Assembly (NCBI GenBank): GCA_014190435.1
Contig: BJGJ01000013.1
Coordinates: 1 to 47,304, forward strand
Direction: 5' to 3'
DNA: 47,304 nucleotides
DNA from: Methylocystaceae bacterium
Lineage (GTDB): Bacteria > Pseudomonadota > Alphaproteobacteria > Rhizobiales > Beijerinckiaceae
The translations under genes and the position numbers were made by a program. The notes under the pieces were generated by a model, which was given only the letters and a program-made list of their open reading frames with translations, was not told where the DNA came from and did not search any database. Shown here in pieces: positions 25,067 through 33,871 of the stretch (position 1 is the stretch's first letter; every line of letters begins with the position of its first letter).

Positions 25067-25430
25067 CTGCCGCCTGATCGCGATTAAGTCCTTTAAGCGA
25101 AAGCTCATCTAAATAAGCCGCGAAGCTCTGGTCCTTTGTTTCGCCCAATGTGCGTAAATAGCGCCAAGTATAGATGCCTGTGCGGTGTGAATCGTCAAAA
25201 TCCAGGCGCACAGCATAATTCCCAACGGGCGTGACGGAGAGAATTTTAACGTTGCGTTTGCCGCCGACAGTCTTCTGATCTCTTTGCGAATGCCCCTGAA
25301 CTTCCGCGCTTGGGCTCCGCACGCGCAACAATTCTGCGCTGAGTGCAAAGGAGGCTTGATCATCATAGCTGATTTCAAGGGAGCGCCCATGATCAAGCAG
25401 TCGAACTTCCGTTGGCCAAGGCTCCTGCAC
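25059..25430 (-). CDS. DUF971 (GBBH-like N-terminal domain) protein
   Basis: 123 aa from a GTG at 25430, with GAGGAG 8 nt upstream. The DUF971 fold is recognisable: PTEVRLLDHGRSLEISYDDQASFALSAELLRVRSPSAE, then KILSVTPVGNYAVRLDFDDSHRTGIYTWRYLRTLG. The same domain is the N-terminal part of gamma-butyrobetaine hydroxylases and is fused to some Fe-S carrier ATPases, and it probably binds metal, but stand-alone members have no confirmed biochemical function. It is divergent from moaA by a short gap, a neighbour relation also seen in related bacteria. Proximity to the Fe-S enzyme MoaA makes an iron-sulfur role attractive but unproven. Confidence 0.87.
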   Translation of the reverse strand: MQEPWPTEVRLLDHGRSLEISYDDQASFALSAELLRVRSPSAEVQGHSQRDQKTVGGKRNVKILSVTPVGNYAVRLDFDDSHRTGIYTWRYLRTLGETKDQSFAAYLDELSLKGLNRDQAAEK

Positions 25431-25584
25431 CCGTTTTTCTCCTCAATAAGCGACAATTTTTGCAAGCTTCATCGGTGTTTTAGCGTCAAAACGCTCTTTT
25501 CGCATGCTTTATTGGGAAATATATGAAAGAAGAGCAAGAAGCCAGAAAGTCGGCCTTGAACCGAACTTTAGGGAAATAAGCATC

Positions 25585-26622
25585 ATGGAAGCGCCTGGTA
25601 AGCCGCTAATACCTCCTCAATCGGCTCCTTTGATTGATCCATTTGGCCGCGCCATTAGCTATGTTCGCGTCTCGGTGACTGATCGATGTGATTTTCGCTG
25701 TGTTTATTGCATGTCAGAGCATATGGCGTTTTTGCCTCGGCGCGATCTTTTGACTTTGGAGGAGCTCGATCGTCTCATCGCCGCTTTTGTTTCGCGCGGC
25801 ACGAAAAAGCTCCGCATCACAGGCGGTGAACCCCTTGTGCGCCATGATGTCATGCGTCTTTTTAAAGCTTTGTCGCGTCATCTTGATACCGGCGGCTTGG
25901 AAGAGCTCACCCTTACAACGAATGGTTCGCAGCTCTCGCGCTTTGCGGATCACCTTTTTGACTGCGGCGTACGTCGGGTGAATGTTTCTCTTGATACGCT
26001 CAACCCGGAATTATTTCGTCAAATAACGCGAACTGGCTCTCATGAGCAGGTTATGGCTGGGCTAGATGCGGCGCCCATGGCGGGGTTAAAAGTCAAAATT
26101 AATGTTGTTGCGCTCAAGGGCGTCAACGAAAATGAATTTATCTCACTCGTTCAATTTGCTCACGATCGGGGATTTGACATTACCTTCATTGAGGTCATGC
26201 CGCTAGGGGAGCTCGATGGACCTGAACGGATTGATCAATATTTACCAATGCAACTCGTTCGGGAAAAATTATCAACAAAATTTACGCTCCAGGACTCTGA
26301 TCATCGCACTGCCGGACCGGCGCGTTATGTGCGGGCTGCTGAAACAGGCGGCCGTATTGGATTTATCACGCCTATGACGCATAATTTTTGCGAAAGCTGT
26401 AATCGTGTCCGGGTGACCTGCACGGGCAGGTTATATATGTGCCTGGGACAGGAGGATGCCGCCGATCTTCGTGCGCCTCTGCGCTCTAGTGGGGATGATC
26501 ATGCGCTGCACGCCGCGCTAACAGAAGCGATCGGACGCAAACCGAAGGGACATGATTTTGTTATTGATCGGACTGTCCAAGCCCCAGCTGTAGCGCGTCA
26601 TATGAGTATGACGGGCGGCTAG
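25585..26622 (+). CDS. moaA: GTP 3',8-cyclase (molybdenum cofactor synthesis)
   Basis: 345 aa from the ATG at 25585 with GGGAAA upstream; an ATG at 25504 would overlap no family sequence and is disfavoured. Radical SAM motif C35-x3-C39-x2-C42 in [20 protein letters not shown], a second cluster motif [21 protein letters not shown] and the C-terminal GG (TGG) essential for activity. With MoaC it converts GTP to cyclic pyranopterin monophosphate, the first step of molybdopterin synthesis. No other moa genes are nearby. Divergent from the DUF971 gene. Confidence 0.96.
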   Translation: MEAPGKPLIPPQSAPLIDPFGRAISYVRVSVTDRCDFRCVYCMSEHMAFLPRRDLLTLEELDRLIAAFVSRGTKKLRITGGEPLVRHDVMRLFKALSRHLDTGGLEELTLTTNGSQLSRFADHLFDCGVRRVNVSLDTLNPELFRQITRTGSHEQVMAGLDAAPMAGLKVKINVVALKGVNENEFISLVQFAHDRGFDITFIEVMPLGELDGPERIDQYLPMQLVREKLSTKFTLQDSDHRTAGPARYVRAAETGGRIGFITPMTHNFCESCNRVRVTCTGRLYMCLGQEDAADLRAPLRSSGDDHALHAALTEAIGRKPKGHDFVIDRTVQAPAVARHMSMTGG

Positions 26623-26772
26623 ACGCTCGTGAGCACCAATTTTTTCATTTTGGTAAATTTTTTCATGATGCGATGCAACCATTCCTAATTTGCCGCGTTA
26701 CTCCTCCAAATAAATGATCCGCTCTCACCTCGGCGTAGGGACAAGGATCTGACTTTCCATCAGGAGGGCCCT

Positions 26773-27087
26773 ATGGCCAATACACGGGACATTACTTTCG
26801 CAAGCCGTAGCACTCGCATCATTTTAGGCGCGACGATTGCGAGCTGCCTCGTTGCCGCCGTTGCGGCGGCTCCCTCAGCGCCGACAGGTCTAAAAGATCA
26901 CGCTGCGCCTGTTAGAGCTGCAGTCAGCCTCAATGATGGCGCTCTTCGTCCTCTCGCTCCCGGTCAAGGCATACAAGTCAGCCGCGCTTATGACGAGAGC
27001 GATGAGGATTGCATGCTTGTCCTAACGCCTAAGACCGACGCAAAAGGAAAAACCCGATATCTTCGCAGCGTTTCTTGCGAGAATTAA
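26773..27087 (+). CDS. Small exported protein, unknown function
   Basis: 104 aa, with a strong ribosome binding site (AGGAGG 5 nt before the ATG). The N-terminus has polar residues and then a hydrophobic stretch IILGATIASCLVAAVAAAPSAP, consistent with a Sec signal (cleavage around AAA-PS). The mature part of about 65 residues is polar with two Cys (DEDCMLVLTP and SVSCEN) that could form a disulfide in the periplasm. I do not recognise it. It is monocistronic and well insulated by its own terminator, which argues for a real gene. Confidence 0.75.
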   Translation: MANTRDITFASRSTRIILGATIASCLVAAVAAAPSAPTGLKDHAAPVRAAVSLNDGALRPLAPGQGIQVSRAYDESDEDCMLVLTPKTDAKGKTRYLRSVSCEN

Positions 27088-27134
27088 TCCAGAATTTTTT
27101 CAGCGCCTAATGGCGAGGTCTGTGTCTATTTCCG

Positions 27135-27170
27135 GCGAAGGATGGTCTTTAAGACTCCTTCGCTTTTTTT
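27135..27170 (+). terminator. Rho-independent terminator of the small exported protein gene
   Basis: GCGAAGGA pairs with TCCTTCGC (27135-27142 with 27156-27163); the stem can be extended by GTCT/AGAC with a 2-nt bulge. Seven T follow. One of the clearest terminators in the window. Confidence 0.9.
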
Positions 27171-27194
27171 CTTTACACGCGCAATTAATGCACA

Positions 27195-27223
27195 TTGACG
27201 CCTAGGACCGCGCTTCCTACTGT
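27195..27223 (+). promoter_or_regulatory. Candidate promoter of the lysK operon
   Basis: TTGACG (27195-27200), 17-bp spacer, TACTGT (27218-27223), between the preceding terminator and the lysK ATG at 27266. The -35 is close to consensus while the -10 matches only partly. Confidence 0.35.
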
Positions 27224-27265
27224 GACAGCGACTTGGCGTTAAAGATTTGATCATCGAAACAATCC

Positions 27266-28942
27266 ATGAGCTCTGCCACCTCTTTCTCACCCGATCTTCT
27301 TGAGGCCACGCGTATTTCTCAAGCATGGCCTTTTGAAGAGGCGCGTAAGCTGATTGCAAGAGTGGAAAAAAGCGGTCAAACTTCCGTTTTATTTGAAACA
27401 GGCTATGGACCATCGGGATTGCCGCACATTGGCACTTTCGGCGAGGTAGCCCGAACGAGCATGGTGCGTCGAGCCTTTGAAACGCTCACAGAGGGTAAAA
27501 TCCAGACGCGATTGCTTGCATTTTCTGATGATATGGATGGGTTACGTAAGGTTCCGGATAATATTCCCAACAAGGAGTTGATTGCCGCTCATATAGGAAA
27601 GCCGCTCACGCAGGTGCCGGACCCTTTCGGCACGCATGAAAGTTTTGGCGCGCATAATAACGCTCGTCTGCGCGCCTTTCTTGACGCCTATGGTTTTGAT
27701 TATGAATTCGCCTCATCAACGCATTATTACAAGAGCGGTCTTTTTGATGCGGCGCTCAAGCGCGCGCTTGCCTGCTATAGTGCAGTAATGGAGATCATGC
27801 TGCCGACCTTTCGCGAAGAAAGAGCGGCGACTTACTCACCCTTTCTGCCCGTTCATCCACACACTGGCATTGTGATGCAAGTGGCTTTAACAGGCCATGA
27901 CGCTGAAGCGGGGACGATTGATTGGATTGATCCCGAAACGGGAGAAAAATTTACAACACCTGTAACGCGAGGGCATTGCAAACTCCAGTGGAAGCCTGAT
28001 TGGGCGATGCGGTGGTATGCTTTAGGCGTTGATTATGAAATGGCGGGCAAGGATCTGATTAATTCTGTCAAAGTCTCCTCAGCAATTGTTCGGGTTTTGG
28101 GAAGTCGGCCGCCAGAAGGATTTAATTATGAGCTCTTTCTCGATGAGAAAGGCCAGAAGATTTCTAAATCGAAAGGCAATGGCCTGACGATAGAGGAGTG
28201 GTTGACTTATGCCAGCCCGGAAAGTCTGGCGCAATTTATGTTTCAAAAACCAACCGCTGCGAAAAGACTTTACTTTGACGTTATTCCCCGCGCGGTAGAT
28301 GATTATTTGTCGTTCTTAGACGCCTACCCTCGTCAAGATTGGAAGCAGCGGCTGGGCAATCCAGTATGGCATATCCACGCCGGCGCGCCGCCAGAGGCGG
28401 AAGTATTGATCCATGACAAGGAAAATAAAGGGACAACCATCTCTTTTGGCATGTTGCTAAATTTGGCGGCTGTTGCCAATGCCGAAGATCCAACAATTCT
28501 TTGGGGATTCTTGCGTCGCTATGCGCCAAGTATTTCTGCGCAAACACACCCGCGATTGGATAAGCTTGTCGGTTACGCAGTGGCCTATTTTCGTGATTTT
28601 GTCCGCCCAGCAAAAACATATCGTGCGGCGGACGACAGTGAGCGGGATGTTTTACAAAAAATTGATAATATTCTTGGCGCATTACCTAAAGATGCGCGTG
28701 CAGAGGAGGTTCAAACTTCTCTTTATGACATCGCTCGGGCTGTACCGCGCTATCAAGATTTAAGCGCCAAGGGTGCGACGGTAGAGCGTCCCGGCGTCTC
28801 AAATGACTTTTTCAATATGCTTTATGAGGTGCTCCTTGGTGAAAAACGTGGGCCACGTTTTGGATCATTCGTAGCGCTTTACGGCATCGATAATACCCGT
28901 CGCTTGATTGCCGATGCTCTTGCTGGCGCATTTATAAAATGA
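27266..28942 (+). CDS. lysK: Lysine--tRNA ligase, class I
   Basis: 558 aa, the class I (Rossmann-fold) enzyme found in archaea and a subset of bacteria including many Alphaproteobacteria. The HIGH-equivalent HIGT is at residues 54-57 ([19 protein letters not shown]) and the KMSKS-equivalent KISKS near residue 299 ([15 protein letters not shown]). The C-terminal alpha-helical cage is present ([26 protein letters not shown]). It charges tRNA-Lys. It is the first gene of a tight three-gene operon: 6 bp to the next gene and 6 bp to the one after. No Shine-Dalgarno is obvious before the ATG at 27266. Confidence 0.95.
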   Translation: MSSATSFSPDLLEATRISQAWPFEEARKLIARVEKSGQTSVLFETGYGPSGLPHIGTFGEVARTSMVRRAFETLTEGKIQTRLLAFSDDMDGLRKVPDNIPNKELIAAHIGKPLTQVPDPFGTHESFGAHNNARLRAFLDAYGFDYEFASSTHYYKSGLFDAALKRALACYSAVMEIMLPTFREERAATYSPFLPVHPHTGIVMQVALTGHDAEAGTIDWIDPETGEKFTTPVTRGHCKLQWKPDWAMRWYALGVDYEMAGKDLINSVKVSSAIVRVLGSRPPEGFNYELFLDEKGQKISKSKGNGLTIEEWLTYASPESLAQFMFQKPTAAKRLYFDVIPRAVDDYLSFLDAYPRQDWKQRLGNPVWHIHAGAPPEAEVLIHDKENKGTTISFGMLLNLAAVANAEDPTILWGFLRRYAPSISAQTHPRLDKLVGYAVAYFRDFVRPAKTYRAADDSERDVLQKIDNILGALPKDARAEEVQTSLYDIARAVPRYQDLSAKGATVERPGVSNDFFNMLYEVLLGEKRGPRFGSFVALYGIDNTRRLIADALAGAFIK

Positions 28943-28948
28943 TGGCTC

Positions 28949-29497
28949 ATGCGCGCAGCTGATGCAGATATTTTGATTGTTCCAGGGTTGAATGACTCCA
29001 GCTCTGACCATTGGCAAACGCGCTGGCAAACGAAACTCTCAACAGCGCGACGCGTAATCCAACACGATTGGCACCGGCCTTGTCGACAGGATTGGGAGGC
29101 TGGCGTGATGTCAGCAATAGACGAAAGCGAAAAGCCTGTGGTGATAATAGCGCATTCGCTCGGCGTTATTGCTAGTCTATTTGCTGTGCAGCAGCGTATT
29201 CACCAAATAGCTGGGGCTTTTTTTGTTGCGCCGCCAAGTGAAATAGTCCTGCGGGAAATCCCAGCTATTGACCGCGAATTTTTACCAATTCCGCGCCATC
29301 ATCTTGCATTTCCAGCAATCATGGTTGGAAGCGGAAATGATCCTTATGCAGATTGTCAATTCACAAAAGATCTTGCTGAAGAGCTTAGCGCAAAATTTAT
29401 TGATGCGGGACCTGCGGGCCATATTAACGTCGAGAGTGGGCATGGGCCTTGGCCAGAAGGGTTACTCGCTTTTGCACATTTTATTGCAAAGCTTTAA
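28949..29497 (+). CDS. RBBP9/YdeN-type alpha/beta hydrolase
   Basis: 182 aa, standard length for the RBBP9/YdeN serine hydrolases. The catalytic triad can be read: Ser70 in IIAHSLGV, Asp131 in VGSGNDPY and His158 in PAGHINVESGHG. The N-terminal VPGLNDSSSDHWQTRW is the family hallmark. Substrate unknown; human RBBP9 is an aminopeptidase or esterase-like serine hydrolase. It is the second gene of the lysK operon, 6 bp after lysK, so expression is tied to the translation machinery. No signal peptide, so cytosolic. Confidence 0.92.
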   Translation: MRAADADILIVPGLNDSSSDHWQTRWQTKLSTARRVIQHDWHRPCRQDWEAGVMSAIDESEKPVVIIAHSLGVIASLFAVQQRIHQIAGAFFVAPPSEIVLREIPAIDREFLPIPRHHLAFPAIMVGSGNDPYADCQFTKDLAEELSAKFIDAGPAGHINVESGHGPWPEGLLAFAHFIAKL

Positions 29498-29503
29498 GCG
29501 ATA

Positions 29504-30646
29504 ATGCAACGATTAAGCGCCTTTGCGCAGTTTTTGATTTATGGAGCAGTTAGTCTTTATTTTCTATGCTTTCCAGTTAGAAGCGAAACAACTTCTTCCA
29601 ACCCCCAGAATTTTCCACATGATGAACTTATAGAAAAAATTCAAATCAAAATCGATAGCTTAAATATTGTCGTTGATGCGAAAGTGTTAGCCCCGCGACA
29701 ACAGAAAGCGTCGCCAGCACTTTTGATCCTGCCTTTCAGCGAGGGACTGTTTGCTCAAGAGTCGCGTGCGCTCGGATTCGATGTTGCAGTCATAGATCTT
29801 GATCGTTTGCCGGAAAAGATACGTAGTCGTGCTTTGTATGAGACTGCGTTGAAACTCCAATCATTGACGAAAACTAAGATTTTATTGGGTTTTGTAGATA
29901 CTCATCTCAGCGAGAACTACATCCAGAATGCACGACTATTTGATGGCTTGTTAGTTAGAGAAGTCGATCTTCAATCTTTTCATGCGATTTCAGCGCCTAT
30001 TATCCATTTCTGGGGGGAGGACGCTTATTGGCGCTTGGTGCCGTGGCGCGGAATATGGCTAAATAAAAAAAATATTCGAGAATTTTTTATTTCTGGCGAG
30101 ACGTCTTCATCTGTCTCATTGAACTGTCGCAAATATGAAAATGCTTTCGGGATGATGGCTGCCCAGAAAGCGCTTTTGACTGCGCTCTATGTATGGGTTC
30201 TTGGGGAGACGCCGCCAGCTTCACGAGCTCCGGGGCCTCGGGATGTTATCCTCGCCAAAGATCTGATTTGGCCGGATATAGGCGTTGCGTCTGTGATGCC
30301 GAAAGATGACCGTTTGGTACCAAAAATCGATCATGATGGCAATACGCATTCTGGAGTACAGCTACCAAACCATGTTTTACCTATTGCAACTTTTGTGGGC
30401 ATTCCTTTGCATCACGATGCAACAGACAGCGCTTGTTTCGCACCCACAATAGCGCCTTTTAGCGCTGACAAATCGGCGCGCGAGAAATCGCATGATCCGC
30501 GCCTGTCACTTGTAGAGCGATATGGCTCTCGCGCATATTTTGTTGCTACGATGCGTATTGTTGCAGATAAATTAGTCAAAGAGAAATTATTACTTGGGCA
30601 AGACGCTGAAGCTTATGTTCGTGCGGCAAAAGCTGCGCCATTTTAG
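29504..30646 (+). CDS. Exported alpha/beta-hydrolase-domain protein, apparently lacking the nucleophile
   Basis: 380 aa. The N-terminus is hydrophobic (residues 5-27, FAQFLIYGAVSLYFLCFPVRS), suggesting a signal peptide or anchor. The C-terminal third resembles the large exported alpha/beta hydrolase family (Abhydrolase_10 type): ATFVGIPLHHDATDSACF, PFSADKSAREKSHDPRLSLVERYGS, VADKLVKEKLLLGQDAEAYV. Where those proteins have GFSQSGR followed by RRVFDGM, this one reads ILLGFVDTHLSENYIQNARLFDGLL (GFVDTH at 129-134), with no Ser at the nucleophile position. It is third in the lysK operon, 6 bp after the RBBP9-like gene. The hand alignment is persuasive at the C-terminus but weaker in the middle; catalysis is probably lost. 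Confidence 0.7.
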   Translation: MQRLSAFAQFLIYGAVSLYFLCFPVRSETTSSNPQNFPHDELIEKIQIKIDSLNIVVDAKVLAPRQQKASPALLILPFSEGLFAQESRALGFDVAVIDLDRLPEKIRSRALYETALKLQSLTKTKILLGFVDTHLSENYIQNARLFDGLLVREVDLQSFHAISAPIIHFWGEDAYWRLVPWRGIWLNKKNIREFFISGETSSSVSLNCRKYENAFGMMAAQKALLTALYVWVLGETPPASRAPGPRDVILAKDLIWPDIGVASVMPKDDRLVPKIDHDGNTHSGVQLPNHVLPIATFVGIPLHHDATDSACFAPTIAPFSADKSAREKSHDPRLSLVERYGSRAYFVATMRIVADKLVKEKLLLGQDAEAYVRAAKAAPF

Positions 30647-30655
30647 AGAGTTTGA

Positions 30656-31156
30656 TTAAGTATTCAGCAGCCAGAAACCAAAATTGAGATAGCTGGCGTA
30701 ACCAACCCAAGCAGCGTAGGGCCAAAGACATCGGGCAGCGATAGGGTCTAGTTTTTTAAAGATAAAAATCGCACTTAAAATTAGCGCCTCTAAAGGTAGA
30801 ATAATTAACATGCCAGCCAAGGGATTTTGCGCGCTGAAGAAAGCAAAAGACCAGCTGGCGTTGAGTAAAATTTGACTTAAAAAAATGCTGATAGCAAGGC
30901 GACGCAATGGTGTTTCCCGATTCAAGCGGATAATACGAAAAAAAGAAACAGCCATTAAAATATAAAGTAAGGTCCATACGGGACCAAATAGCCAGTTGGG
31001 CGGAGTGAAAGGCGGGCGTGTTAACCGCGCATACCAAAGAGCAATATTTGGAATGGTTGCATAATTTCCCAATAGCGCCGCTAAAAGGATAGGCGTGATC
31101 GCATAAAGCCCATCACAAAATGTTAAGAAACGAGAATTTTTAGTCAATGTCTTCAC
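30656..31156 (-). CDS. tspO: TspO/MBR-family tryptophan-rich sensory protein
   Basis: 166 aa from a GTG at 31156 that overlaps the stop of the upstream ORF (GTGA). Five transmembrane helices and the family motifs are visible: LTRPPFTPPNWLFGPVWTLLYILMAVS, LLNASWSFAFFSAQNPLAGM and LWPYAAWVGYASYLNFGFWLLN. TspO binds porphyrins and other tetrapyrroles in the membrane and, in Rhodobacter, tunes pigment gene expression in response to oxygen. No pigment genes are in the window, so the regulated pathway is unknown. Convergent with the lysK operon. Confidence 0.93.
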   Translation of the reverse strand: MKTLTKNSRFLTFCDGLYAITPILLAALLGNYATIPNIALWYARLTRPPFTPPNWLFGPVWTLLYILMAVSFFRIIRLNRETPLRRLAISIFLSQILLNASWSFAFFSAQNPLAGMLIILPLEALILSAIFIFKKLDPIAARCLWPYAAWVGYASYLNFGFWLLNT

Positions 31157-31368
31157 TCAGTTATTTTTTGAGTAATTTTAGGCAGATTAATTCTCTCAAA
31201 GCCCAGAAGCATCGAAGCCTTGATAACGGGTTGCTGGGTTTTGCCGATGCGCGTTTCAATAATTTGACGATCGAAGAGTTCAGCGTCGCTTTGGTTGACA
31301 AAAAATATGGTGCGGCGACCGTCGCTAATCAGCGCCCAAGCATTATCATGAACCGCTATGGAGAACAT
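31153..31368 (-). CDS. Short ORF resembling the N-terminus of host-attachment proteins
   Basis: 71 aa with a good ribosome binding site (GAGGGG 8 nt before the ATG at 31368) and a 4-nt overlap with tspO, so it is likely translated. Residues 8-45 (DNAWALISDGRRTIFFVNQSDAELFDRQIIETRIG) resemble the start of the widespread attachment-to-host-cells family (xWVLVADGRRARFFxNxGD...LxxVE), which is normally about twice as long. Another frame directly downstream reads NPATRYQGFDASGL, similar to that family's next motif (NPPTxEQGTDxPGR), before a stop. This is either a genuine short protein or a frameshifted remnant. Confidence 0.45.
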   Translation of the reverse strand: MFSIAVHDNAWALISDGRRTIFFVNQSDAELFDRQIIETRIGKTQQPVIKASMLLGFERINLPKITQKITE

Positions 31369-31483
31369 GCTTCTGCCCCCTCAATAACTCGAAAGTTGAT
31401 GGTGAGGAGGCTTTAAGATGGTTACAGGGTGACCCTTTGCCGCGCTTTAGGCAGAGCGGCAGCTTAAACGTCAGCAGATAAGT

Positions 31484-31768
31484 TCACGCAGTCAGCTTCT
31501 TTTCTTTCCAATTCGCCGCGCGCAGCACAGCTAGAGCTCTTTTGAGCCGCAGCTTAAGCGTTTCCTGCCGCTGTTGAAAATGATACGTTTGATGAAAGGT
31601 TTTGATCCGCCACTCATTCATTGCCCATAGAAAGTAGCAACTCGCCGCAATCCAAAGTAGGCCTGTATAAGGTTCAGACAGCGCAAGGAAAGAGAGATCT
31701 GGCGCACACTCATTTGCGTATTCGCAGGCGTCTGACCAATCCTGAAACCAATTTTTGAGTGTTTCCAT
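31484..31768 (-). CDS. Small single-span membrane protein, unknown
   Basis: 94 aa with GGAGG 6 nt before the ATG at 31768. One hydrophobic helix (about residues 37-55, GLLWIAASCYFLWAMNEW) with a long, basic, cytosol-facing C-terminus (HQTYHFQQRQETLKLRLKRALAVLRAANWKEKKLTA). The N-terminal part is acidic with two Cys. I do not recognise the family. A 248-bp AT-rich gap upstream (31769-32016) holds its presumed promoter plus the mcd terminator. Confidence 0.65.
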   Translation of the reverse strand: METLKNWFQDWSDACEYANECAPDLSFLALSEPYTGLLWIAASCYFLWAMNEWRIKTFHQTYHFQQRQETLKLRLKRALAVLRAANWKEKKLTA

Positions 31769-31960
31769 AAAAGCCTCCAGGGAAAATTCCAGCAGGCGAA
31801 GCCGCGCAGAAACGACTCATGCTGCAATGCAATATTTAAAATATTGTGCGGCGCAAAAAGATTTACCAGCGCAATAATGTCGCAGCTACTGCTTTAATAT
31901 TTTAACTAATTGATTTAATTGAAATTATAAATTTTTAACCAGTGCGGACGGGCAACAAAA

Positions 31961-31988
31961 AAACAGCCCGGGCGGTGCCGGGCTGTTT
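31961..31988 (-). terminator. Strong terminator after mcd
   Basis: An 11-bp stem AAACAGCCCGG / CCGGGCTGTTT (31961-31971 with 31978-31988) is followed on the minus strand by a T-run (positions 31963 down to 31957). It would also function in the plus direction. It closes the ccr-mcd unit. Confidence 0.92.
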
Positions 31989-32016
31989 TTAGCGTTTTGT
32001 GAAATGAGCGATTCCC

Positions 32017-33690
32017 TTAGCCTTCGAGCAATCGACGGGCGATAACTTGGGCCTGGATTTCAGCAGCGCCTTCGAAAATATTCAGGATCCGCGCATCACA
32101 TAAGACCCGCGAGACAGGATATTCCAGGGCAAAGCCATTGCCGCCGTGGATTTGCAGTGCATTATCGGCTGCCGCCCAAGCAACGCGCGCGCCCAATAAC
32201 TTTGACATGCCGGCCTCTAAGTCGCAGCGCTTCCCCTCATCCTTTTCGCGTGCAGCGAAATAGGTGAGCTGGCGCGCGATATGAATTTCGACCGCCATTG
32301 AGACGATCTTATTAAACACGCGCGGAAAAGCGAAAAGGGGTTTACCAAATTGAACCCGTTCTTTGGCATAGCGCAAGCCAAGATCGAGGGCGCATTGGGC
32401 GACGCCAAGCGCGCGCGCCGCTGTTTGAATGCGGGCTGACTCAAAAGTTTCCATCAATTGTTTAAAGCCTTTGCCTTCTTCTCCTCCCAGAAGGTTCTCA
32501 GCCGGGACTTCGAAATTATCGAAGCCAATCTCGAACTCTTTCATGCCCCGGTAACCTAAAACCTCAATTTCTCCACCCGTCATCCCAACAGCAGGAAACG
32601 GATTTTCATCAGTTCCCCGAGGTTTTTCGGCAATCAGCATGGAAAGACCTTTGTAGCCCTTCTCATTTGAATTGGTGCGCACAAGAAGCGTCATGACATC
32701 GGCTCGCACTGGATGCGTGATCCAGGTTTTATTGCCGACAACTTTATACACCTCTCCTTCGCGCGTTGCGCGGGTACGCAGGCCAGCAAGATCAGAACCA
32801 TTGTTGGGTTCAGTGAAGACAGCGGTCGGTAAAATTTCACCGCTCGCGATACCGGGTAAATATTTTTGTTTTTGTGCTTCTGTACCCCCGAGAAGGATCA
32901 ATTCGCCCGCAATTTCGGAACGTGTGCCGAGTGAGCCTACACCGATGTAGGCGCGGGATAATTCCTCTGACACCACGCACATAGCGATTTTGCCCATGCC
33001 TGAGCCGCCGTATTGCTCAGGAATAGTCAAGCCAAAAACGCCGAGTTCGGCCAGGCCCGAGATAACGTCGAGGGGGATATAGTCATTTTTCGCATGCCAT
33101 TCTTGCGCAAAGGGCGCAACGTGGGTCGCGGCGAATTTACCCATTTCGCTTCTTATGGCTTCTAATGTCTCGTCGAGACCAGTGGCGCCTATAGTTTCCG
33201 CAGCAGCCTGTTGGTCAATGAGTTCAGCCAAACGGGCACGGTTTTTAGGCGTGTTACCGGTCAAGATCAGCTGATCGATTATAGCCGGGCGGCGCGCCGT
33301 AATCTGATGGGAGCTTAAGCCAAAATCTGTCAAGCGGACAGTTTCGCCTTGGCTCATTGGAATGCCGCCATAGACTTGAGCTAGCAGATCAGCAAAGCCA
33401 ATGTGATTAAGAAGCTCTTCTGTTTCACCATAGAGCCCTTCAGCCTGTAATCTTTCTGCATAGGCAATGAGTTCGCGCAATCCTTGCAGATAAGTCGCAA
33501 ACCAAGCAAGGCCATGAGCGGCGTGCTGATCTGCTTCTACGAGATCATTAACGATTTTGCCTTCCCGAGAAACACGCGCGCGAACGCTATCAAGCGCTTC
33601 TTTATAGAGGCCTTCAACGGCGTGAAACGCCTCTTTAGCGTCGCTTGCCCAGTTTGCAGGTTCAGTTTTGAAAGCAACAGCCGCGGTCAT
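32017..33690 (-). CDS. mcd: Methylsuccinyl-CoA dehydrogenase (acyl-CoA dehydrogenase family)
   Basis: 557 aa from the ATG at 33690, preceded by GGAGAG at 6 nt; in-frame starts further upstream lack support. An N-terminal helical extension of about 150 residues precedes the acyl-CoA dehydrogenase core, as in known Mcd proteins, which are longer than ordinary ACADs. Core motifs: IPEQYGGSGMGKIAMCVVSEELSRAYIGVGSL, TAVFTEPNNGSDLAGLRTRA, NKTWITHPVRADV, the C-terminal ALQIHGGNGFALEYPVSRVLCDARILNIFEGAAEIQ. It oxidises (2S)-methylsuccinyl-CoA to mesaconyl-CoA in the ethylmalonyl-CoA pathway. The substrate is assigned from the extension and the neighbouring ccr and ecm. ccr ends 181 bp upstream. Confidence 0.9.
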   Translation of the reverse strand: MTAAVAFKTEPANWASDAKEAFHAVEGLYKEALDSVRARVSREGKIVNDLVEADQHAAHGLAWFATYLQGLRELIAYAERLQAEGLYGETEELLNHIGFADLLAQVYGGIPMSQGETVRLTDFGLSSHQITARRPAIIDQLILTGNTPKNRARLAELIDQQAAAETIGATGLDETLEAIRSEMGKFAATHVAPFAQEWHAKNDYIPLDVISGLAELGVFGLTIPEQYGGSGMGKIAMCVVSEELSRAYIGVGSLGTRSEIAGELILLGGTEAQKQKYLPGIASGEILPTAVFTEPNNGSDLAGLRTRATREGEVYKVVGNKTWITHPVRADVMTLLVRTNSNEKGYKGLSMLIAEKPRGTDENPFPAVGMTGGEIEVLGYRGMKEFEIGFDNFEVPAENLLGGEEGKGFKQLMETFESARIQTAARALGVAQCALDLGLRYAKERVQFGKPLFAFPRVFNKIVSMAVEIHIARQLTYFAAREKDEGKRCDLEAGMSKLLGARVAWAAADNALQIHGGNGFALEYPVSRVLCDARILNIFEGAAEIQAQVIARRLLEG

Positions 33691-33871
33691 GGTTTCTCTC
33701 CGCATAAAAAGCTTGATGAAGTCTCTAAATGACATGGTTTCATTCATGCCGTCATTTTTTCCGCGACGCAACAGGCTTAATTTGCCCCCAACGCCATCTG
33801 CGCTGGGAAAACCCAGCACAGAGAAGGCATTGAAGCGAATTTTAGCTCAGCTCAGTTTAAGAGCGATCGCA

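Noticed and set aside
26640-26690. Terminator after moaA
   Set aside because: ACCAA/TTGGT pairing is only 5 bp and AT-rich; too weak to annotate.
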